Shown here: piece by piece, positions 59,035-64,000 of the stretch
How the letters are laid out: each line of letters starts with the position of its first letter
How positions within the stretch are numbered: the stretch's first letter is position 1
DNA from: Parazoarcus communis
GTDB taxonomy: Bacteria; Pseudomonadota; Gammaproteobacteria; Burkholderiales; Rhodocyclaceae
Length of the DNA: 64,000 nt
Reading direction: 5' to 3'
Assembly (NCBI RefSeq): GCF_003111665.1
Contig: NZ_CP022188.1
Span: 2,914,001-2,978,000, forward strand
Made by a program: the position numbers and the translations under genes
The notes under the pieces: model-generated
Told to the model about the DNA's origin: nothing
Databases searched by the model: none
Seen by the model: the letters and a program-made list of their open reading frames with translations, nothing else

Positions 59035-60177
59035 ATGAATCGCTCCTTGCGCACTAATGCTTCCCTGCTTGCGCTTTCGTTGCTGCTCGCAGGCTGCTCC
59101 AGTTCCCTGCTCGAATCCAAACGTATCGATTACAAGAGCGCCAGCAACAACCAGATCGCGCCGCTCGAGATTCCGCCGGATCTCACCGCGCCCACGCGCG
59201 ATGACCGCTTCGCAGTGCCCGATGTGGCACCGCGTGGCGTGGCGACTTTCTCGGCCTACAACGCTGACCGCGCCGGACAGTCGGGCGTCCGCGCCTCCAA
59301 TGACGTCATGCCCGTGCCCGATCGCATGCGTATCGAGCGTGCCGGTAGCCAGCGCTGGCTGGTCGTGCCGGGCAATGCGGCCGAACTGTGGCCGCAGATC
59401 AAGAACTTCTGGCTCGAACTCGGTTTCATCCTGAATATCGACAGCCCCGAAATCGGCGTGCTTGAGACCGACTGGGCGGAAGACCGCGCCAAGATCCCGC
59501 AGGATTTTCTGCGTTCGACGCTGGGTAAGGTCATCGACGGTCTGTACTCCACCCCGGAGCGCGACAAGTTCCGTACGCGCCTGGAAGTGGGCAAGGACAC
59601 CGGTACCGTCGAGATCTACATCAGCCACCGCGGCATGATGGAAATCTACCCGACCGAGGCCAAGGATTCGACCATCTGGCAACCGCGTCCGGCCGACCCC
59701 GAACTCGAAGCCGAGATGCTGCGCCGACTGATGATCAGCCTCGGTGCTGATGAGGCCCGTGCGCAGGCTGCACTCGCCGTGGCGCCGGTGGCAGAGCGCG
59801 CCAAGATGGCATCGGTCGATGGTCAGATGAACCTGCAGGTGCAGGAGCCGTTCGATCGCGCCTGGCGTCGTGTGGGTCTGGCGCTCGACCGCATCGGCTT
59901 CACGGTTGAAGACCGTGATCGTGCCCAGGGGCTTTATTTCGTACGCTATGTCGATCCCGATGCAGACAGTCGCAGCGGGAAGGACGAAGGCTTCTTCTCC
60001 AAGCTGGCGTTCTGGCGCAGCAGCGACAAGCCTGCCGTCGGTGGCAGTGAGTACAAGCTCAGGGTGCAGGGGCAGGCCGAAGGGTCGACCGTCACCGTGC
60101 TGACCAAAGATGGCGCTGTGGACAAGTCGGCCACGGCCAAGCGCATGCTTGGATTGCTGCAGCAGGAATTGCGTTAA
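59035..60177 (+). CDS. bamC: Outer membrane protein assembly factor BamC
   Basis: 380 aa. Lipobox LLLAGCSSS (Cys19), the low-structure N-terminal stretch typical for BamC (IDYKSASNNQIAPLEIPPDL), then two helix-grip domains (about 95-200 and 265-380). A lipoprotein of the BAM complex. The ATG at 59035 has AGGAA upstream. A strong terminator follows 75 nt after the stop. Confidence 0.93.
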   Translation: MNRSLRTNASLLALSLLLAGCSSSLLESKRIDYKSASNNQIAPLEIPPDLTAPTRDDRFAVPDVAPRGVATFSAYNADRAGQSGVRASNDVMPVPDRMRIERAGSQRWLVVPGNAAELWPQIKNFWLELGFILNIDSPEIGVLETDWAEDRAKIPQDFLRSTLGKVIDGLYSTPERDKFRTRLEVGKDTGTVEIYISHRGMMEIYPTEAKDSTIWQPRPADPELEAEMLRRLMISLGADEARAQAALAVAPVAERAKMASVDGQMNLQVQEPFDRAWRRVGLALDRIGFTVEDRDRAQGLYFVRYVDPDADSRSGKDEGFFSKLAFWRSSDKPAVGGSEYKLRVQGQAEGSTVTVLTKDGAVDKSATAKRMLGLLQQELR

Positions 60178-60252
60178 GCCGACCGATGCCGGTCTGTCCG
60201 CCCTTCGTGGCGGCGGCCGGCATCCGGTTTGGTGAATGCCCGGACGCCGGGC

Positions 60253-60286
60253 AAAAAAAAGCCGGTCTGCAAAGACCGGCTTTTTT
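60253..60286. terminator. Bidirectional terminator between bamC and the Ala-rich lipoprotein gene
   Basis: Perfect eight-pair stem GCCGGTCT / AGACCGGC with loop GCAA, flanked by eight A before and six T after. It can therefore stop transcripts from both sides. Confidence 0.92.
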
Positions 60287-60303
60287 GCATCCGTGCTGAA
60301 GGA

Positions 60304-60651
60304 TTACTTCGGCATGGCGCCCTTAACAGCGTCGGAAGCGGCAGCAGCGCCTTCCTTGGCAGCGTCCACAGCGTTGGCCGCGCCTTCCTTGGCGGCTTCA
60401 ACTGCAGCAGCAGCGCTTTCCTTGGCAGCTTCAACGGTGTCGGCAGCGCCTTCCTTGGCGGCCTCAACGGCGTCAGCAGCGCCTTCCTTGGCTTCTTCAG
60501 CTGCGGCAGCAGCTTCTTCCTTCGCTTCTTCAACAGCAGCGGGCTGCTCGACCGGTGCAACTTGCTCGACCGGAGCAGGTGCCGGCTCTTCCTTGCTGCA
60601 GGCGGAAAGGGCGAAGGCCATCATGGCGGCGACGAGGAGAGAGAGCTTCAT
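60304..60651 (-). CDS. Ala/Glu-rich small lipoprotein with 11-residue repeats
   Basis: 115 aa. Lipobox ALSAC with Cys18, an acidic/proline linker (KEEPAPAPVEQVAPVEQPA), then six tandem 11-residue units such as EAAKEGAADAV and EAAKESAAAAV, and a short tail GAMPK. The units fit an amphipathic helix of the LEA/apolipoprotein 11-mer kind. No known family member recognised. The gene faces the bamC operon and has its own downstream terminator. A stress-related envelope role is only a guess from the repeat type. Confidence 0.75.
   Translation of the reverse strand: MKLSLLVAAMMAFALSACSKEEPAPAPVEQVAPVEQPAAVEEAKEEAAAAAEEAKEGAADAVEAAKEGAADTVEAAKESAAAAVEAAKEGAANAVDAAKEGAAAASDAVKGAMPK
60347..60544. repeat. 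Six tandem 33-bp coding repeats
   Basis: Units begin at 60347, 60380, 60413, 60446, 60479 and 60512, most with GCGCCTTCCTTGGC at the left end (plus strand). The length is a multiple of three, so copy number can change without breaking the frame. Divergence rises toward the last unit. Confidence 0.88.
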
Positions 60652-60797
60652 TCTGTTTTCCTTTTGATTTGGGTGAAGACAGCAGTTGCCCGGCGTTTCG
60701 ACGATGAATATCGGATACCGGAAGCATGACAATGCTAGCACGTTACGATTGCGAGCATCCACAGGAATGGTGCATTGCGAAAAGCATTGAAATCGGG

Positions 60798-61286
60798 CTA
60801 GAGCCCAAGCTGCACGCCATTTGGGCCCGTTTCGCCACTTGTCCAAAGTGTTTCAAATTGTGCGACATGCACTGAAGTGGACTGCGGATCGTCGGTGCAG
60901 TGTTTTCCGCGCGCGCGCTCGTGATGAAAGCGGATGACGAGATCCTTGCCGTCCGCGATGGCAAAGGGGGCGTCGGGCACCGCCCGCACGTCGCTTGCTA
61001 CCCTCACGACCATGCGTTGGCTGAAACGCGCAAGCAATCCAAGCAGACGTGGACAGTGCTGTTCGAGGTAGGCAGCATCCTTCAGCAGGATGCGGATGGC
61101 GAGCGGCTGGGCCGAGCGTTGCAGCAAGGCTGTGAGCGCCTCGACGCCGGCACTGCTCTCAAACCCTGTCTCGCGCAGATCCGGATCCGCGAGCAGCAGG
61201 GTGGATTGCGCCTGGCCAAGCATCTCCAGCAGCGCGCTGCGATAGTCGGACCAGGTGTCGAAGCTGCGCGTGACGGGTTCAGGCAT
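60798..61286 (-). CDS. DUF7931-like protein next to roxA
   Basis: 162 aa. Visible pattern: LLEMLGQAQSTLLLADPDL, then LALRxLL-type core PLAIRILLKDAAYLEQHCPRL, and the closing HERARGKHCTDDP. It resembles a short phospholipase D-like domain lacking the HKD motif, and I assign it to the DUF7931 family from memory. It overlaps the roxA 3' end by 8 bp, so it is translationally linked to it. Function unknown. Confidence 0.75.
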   Translation of the reverse strand: MPEPVTRSFDTWSDYRSALLEMLGQAQSTLLLADPDLRETGFESSAGVEALTALLQRSAQPLAIRILLKDAAYLEQHCPRLLGLLARFSQRMVVRVASDVRAVPDAPFAIADGKDLVIRFHHERARGKHCTDDPQSTSVHVAQFETLWTSGETGPNGVQLGL

Positions 61287-62427
61287 GATCGGATGACGGA
61301 TGGCCAAATCCGTCCTCGTGCCATTGATGCAGCAGATCGAGGAAACCGGCCGACAGCGCTTGCCCGGGCTCCAGCTTGCGGCGGTGGGCGAGATCTGCGA
61401 GTGGTGCACGGTCGGTCGGGTCGAACTCGACCGGCTCGCCGTTGAGATAGAAGCCGGTTTCGGACCACAGCAGCAGGGTGCGGGCATCGAGCGCGTAGCC
61501 GTGCTTGTTCACTGCAGTCTCGAAGCGCTTGCGGCTCAGGGGGTTTTCCGGCGGATCGAAAAAGATGTGCGCTTTCGGTTCGGTCAGGTACTCGCCAACG
61601 AAGTCGGTGACGTCCTTGCGCGACCAGCGGATTCCGGAAAGCATGTTCTCGATCTGGTCGATCATCTTCGGCCCGATCTCGGCTGAGTTCTCCTGCAGTG
61701 TCAGGTCAGGGTCGGCATACATGCCGTTGAGGCAGATGCGTTCCTGCATCCAGCCGAGGAACTCGGCGCCCAGTTCCTGCGCCGTGGGGGAACGGAAGCC
61801 GATCGAGTAGGTGGTGCATTCACCGATCGCCGTGCCGTTGTGGGCCCAGTGGGGCGGCAGGTATAGCATGTCGCCGGGCTCGAGTACCCAGTCGTGTGCG
61901 GGTTCGAAGTTCTTGAGGATACGCAGCGGTGCATCCTCGACCAGGCTGCGGTCTTCCTGGTCGGCAATCTGCCAGCGGCGCTTGCCGATGCCCTGCAGCA
62001 GGAAGACATCGTAATTGTCGAAGTGCGGGCCGACGCCGCCGCCATCGACTGCGTAGCTGACCATCAGGTCGTCGAGCCTGGCTTGTGGAATGAAATCGAA
62101 CTGATGCAGGAGGGCATCACCGGCGGGTGACCACAGATTCAGGCCCTGAACCAGTACCGTCCACGGCTGACGCTTGCCGCGCAGTCGACCGCGTGTCTGC
62201 GGTCCGCGTTCGAGCACCCAGTCGCTGCCCGGCGTGTCGGGCAGGTAGCGCACGTAGCGCGATTCGACATCAGCGTCGCAGGCGAGGTCGAACAGTTCGT
62301 CGCGCGATACGACGCCGGTGAAGCCGGGTACGGCCTGACGCACGAGGAGGGGTTTCTTTTGCCAGTATTCCTCAAGAAACTGGCGGGGCGACATGCCCCC
62401 GAGCAGAGTTTTCATCATGGGCTGCAT
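61279..62427 (-). CDS. roxA: Ribosomal protein uL16 arginine hydroxylase (JmjC, YcfD type)
   Basis: 382 aa. Cupin-4/JmjC dioxygenase: the iron triad is His and Asp in GPHFDNYDVFLLQ and a distal His in LPPHWAHNGTA. A C-terminal winged-helix domain follows, as in YcfD. E. coli YcfD uses 2-oxoglutarate and O2 to 3-hydroxylate an arginine of ribosomal protein L16. The start gives MQPMMKTLLGGMSPRQFL; an internal Met (residue 4 or 5) is possible. Confidence 0.92.
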   Translation of the reverse strand: MQPMMKTLLGGMSPRQFLEEYWQKKPLLVRQAVPGFTGVVSRDELFDLACDADVESRYVRYLPDTPGSDWVLERGPQTRGRLRGKRQPWTVLVQGLNLWSPAGDALLHQFDFIPQARLDDLMVSYAVDGGGVGPHFDNYDVFLLQGIGKRRWQIADQEDRSLVEDAPLRILKNFEPAHDWVLEPGDMLYLPPHWAHNGTAIGECTTYSIGFRSPTAQELGAEFLGWMQERICLNGMYADPDLTLQENSAEIGPKMIDQIENMLSGIRWSRKDVTDFVGEYLTEPKAHIFFDPPENPLSRKRFETAVNKHGYALDARTLLLWSETGFYLNGEPVEFDPTDRAPLADLAHRRKLEPGQALSAGFLDLLHQWHEDGFGHPSSDHA

Positions 62428-62556
62428 TATAGGCGTCGGGCATCTTCGGTGCAGCCACCGTCAGCAGAGCCGAATGCAGGTGCACGTCGGGCAATGCGCT
62501 CCGGCAGATCGTGCGCATGCGTTAAAATCGCGGGCTTTTCTCCATCGGGAAGCAAC

Positions 62557-63858
62557 ATGCCGATTGCAGTCATCGAGTCACTCGACCATGAAGGCCGTGG
62601 CGTCACCCATGTCGGTGGGAAGGCGGTCTTCGTCGAGGGGGCATTGCCGGGTGAAACCGTCGAGTACGCGGTTCACCGCAGCAAACCCACCTACGAGCAG
62701 GCCGAGGCGGTTCGCATCATTGAACCGAGCGCGCAACGCGTTACGCCGCGATGCTCGCTATATGGCGTTTGTGGCGGCTGTTCGATGCAGCATCTCGACC
62801 CGGTGGCGCAGGCGGCGGTCAAGCAGCGCGTCATGGAGAATGCCTTCAGGCATATCGGAAAGATCAAGCCCGGGATCATCCATGCTGCCATTCACGGCCC
62901 GTCCTGGGCCTACCGCTACCGGGCACGGATCAGCGTGAAAATGCTGCCGGGCAAGGGCGGTCTGCGCATCGGCTTTCACGAGCGGCGCTCGAGCCATATT
63001 GCCGACATGCGCGCTTGCGATGTCCTGCCGAAGCAGATTTCGGCCCTGTTGCCGCGCCTGCGCGAAGTCATCGCCGGGCTGTCGAAGCCGGAGCGCGTGG
63101 CGCAGATCGAACTGGCCGTCAGCGACACCGGCACGGCGTTTGTCTTTCGCAACCTGTCGCCCATGTCGGCCGCTGACGAGTCCCGTCTGCGCCAGTTTGC
63201 CGACGAGGCAGGGGTGCAGGTGTGGCTGCAGCCGGGTGAGCCCGGCACCGCATACCGGTTCCACCCCAAGGAAGCGCCAAGCCTCGCCTATACCTTGCCC
63301 GAGTTCGATGTGAGCATGGACTTCAGGCCGACGGACTTCACCCAGGTGAATGTGCATATCAATCGCCTGCTGATCCGGCGCGCCATGCAGTTGCTCGATC
63401 CGCAACCGGGCGAGCGGATTGCCGATCTGTTCTGTGGCCTGGGCAATTTCAGTCTGCCGATCGCGCGCTTGGGCGCAACCGTGGTCGGGGTGGAGGGTAG
63501 CGAGTCGCTGGTGCAGCGCGCACTGGAAAACGCCCGCAGCAACGGACTGGCCGAGCGCACCGAATTTCATGCCGCCAATCTCTTCGACACCACCGAAGAC
63601 AGCCTCGCCGCGCTGGGTCGGCTGGACAAGCTGCTGATCGACCCGCCGCGCGAAGGCGCGATTGCGGTGGTTCGGGCGCTGAGCCCGCAGCAGCTTCCTG
63701 CCCGCATCGTGTACGTGTCCTGCAATCCGGCCACGCTGGCGCGGGATGCAGCCGTGCTCGTGCACGAAAAGGGCTACGCCCTGCGCGAAGCCGGCATCGC
63801 CAACATGTTTCCGCAGACCTCGCATGTGGAGTCGATTGCGCTCTTCGAACGCTGCTGA
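62557..63858 (+). CDS. rlmD: 23S rRNA (uracil-1939-C5)-methyltransferase RlmD
   Basis: 433 aa. N-terminal TRAM domain ([28 protein letters not shown] in parts), [4Fe-4S] cysteines in [14 protein letters not shown] plus a later ADMRACDVL, and a C-terminal SAM methyltransferase with [19 protein letters not shown] and the catalytic Cys in [13 protein letters not shown]. The ATG at 62557 is chosen by family start; reading frames upstream to 62359 overlap the divergent roxA leader. Confidence 0.95.
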   Translation: MPIAVIESLDHEGRGVTHVGGKAVFVEGALPGETVEYAVHRSKPTYEQAEAVRIIEPSAQRVTPRCSLYGVCGGCSMQHLDPVAQAAVKQRVMENAFRHIGKIKPGIIHAAIHGPSWAYRYRARISVKMLPGKGGLRIGFHERRSSHIADMRACDVLPKQISALLPRLREVIAGLSKPERVAQIELAVSDTGTAFVFRNLSPMSAADESRLRQFADEAGVQVWLQPGEPGTAYRFHPKEAPSLAYTLPEFDVSMDFRPTDFTQVNVHINRLLIRRAMQLLDPQPGERIADLFCGLGNFSLPIARLGATVVGVEGSESLVQRALENARSNGLAERTEFHAANLFDTTEDSLAALGRLDKLLIDPPREGAIAVVRALSPQQLPARIVYVSCNPATLARDAAVLVHEKGYALREAGIANMFPQTSHVESIALFERC

Positions 63859-63885
63859 AGCGGCTCCATTTCTCGCGTCGAGTGA

Positions 63886-63891
63886 TATACT
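63886..63891 (+). promoter_or_regulatory. -10 element of tRNA-Ser
   Basis: TATACT 11 nt before the mature tRNA end. No good -35 is visible at 16-18 nt, and the site lies 28 nt after the rlmD stop. Confidence 0.5.
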
Positions 63892-63902
63892 GCGCGCCTT
63901 CC

Positions 63903-63990
63903 GGAAGCTTGGCAGAGTGGTCGATTGCACCGGTCTTGAAAACCGGCATACCGAAAGGTATCCAGGGTTCGAATCCCTGAGCTTCCGCCA
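63903..63990 (+). tRNA. tRNA-Ser (anticodon UGA)
   Basis: 88-nt class II tRNA: acceptor GGAAGCT/AGCTTCC, anticodon stem CCGGT/ACCGG with loop CTTGAAA (TGA at 34-36), a long variable arm (ATACC-GAAA-GGTAT), T arm CAGGG-TTCGAAT-CCCTG and encoded GCCA end. Reads UCA and, by wobble, UCG/UCU. Confidence 0.97.
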
Positions 63991-64000
63991 GACCAAAGAA

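Noticed and set aside
60347..60544. Tandem 33-bp repeats as a CRISPR array
   Set aside because: No spacers between units; the repeats are contiguous and in frame inside a coding gene.

Overview
The window is a GC-rich proteobacterial chromosome segment. Gene order and protein types point to a betaproteobacterium of the Rhodocyclales (Thauera/Azoarcus-like). The pointers are a fused aroA-cmk gene followed by rpsA-ihfB, lapA-lapB, the thrS-infC-rpmI-rplT-pheS-pheT-ihfA-merR order, surE-pcm-nlpD-rpoS, dapA-bamC, and a complete membrane-bound hydrogenase locus of the Ralstonia eutropha type. The taxonomic placement is inference. No transposase, phage gene, CRISPR array or rRNA was seen.

Region 1 (1-19,250) is housekeeping: shikimate and CMP kinase activities in one protein, ribosomal protein S1, both IHF subunits, LapA/LapB, UDP-glucose dehydrogenase, cysteine synthase B, a YdbH-YnbE-YdbL-like envelope module, a DnaQ/PolB-like exonuclease, tRNA-Val(GAC), the translation cluster (infC starts at AUC), and tRNA-Pro(GGG). 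Region 2 (19,250-25,440) holds a cupin, a Nudix hydrolase with a short coupled upstream ORF, a TVP38-flavoprotein fusion, and a serine unit (sdaA, sstT).

Region 3 (25,440-48,640) is a [NiFe]-hydrogenase locus of about 23 kb: hoxKGZ - HigA-like gene - hoxMLOQRTV - hypABFCDE - hoxX - hoxA - hoxBCJ - hupE. It encodes an O2-tolerant membrane-bound uptake hydrogenase (all six proximal-cluster cysteines at the expected mature positions), its whole maturation set including the CO-ligand enzyme HoxX, and a complete H2-sensing chain (HoxBC sensor, HoxJ kinase, HoxA sigma54 activator). Three sigma54-type promoters can be read: before hoxK, before hoxM and before hupE. The first two each have a perfect IHF consensus at exactly the same distance and orientation from the -24 element. 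All three share an upstream AGTGGAAA word. The expected circuit is H2 -> HoxBC -> HoxJ -> HoxA + sigma54 + IHF -> structural, maturation and nickel-uptake genes.

Region 4 (48,640-64,000) is again core genome: surE-pcm-nlpD-rpoS, a convergent moxR-DUF58-tgpA-mltB cell-envelope operon, a histone-deacetylase-family amidohydrolase, dapA-bamC, an Ala/Glu-rich lipoprotein with 11-residue repeats, roxA with a DUF7931-like partner, rlmD and tRNA-Ser(UGA). Between hupE and surE there is a terminator-ended structured stretch that could be a small RNA.
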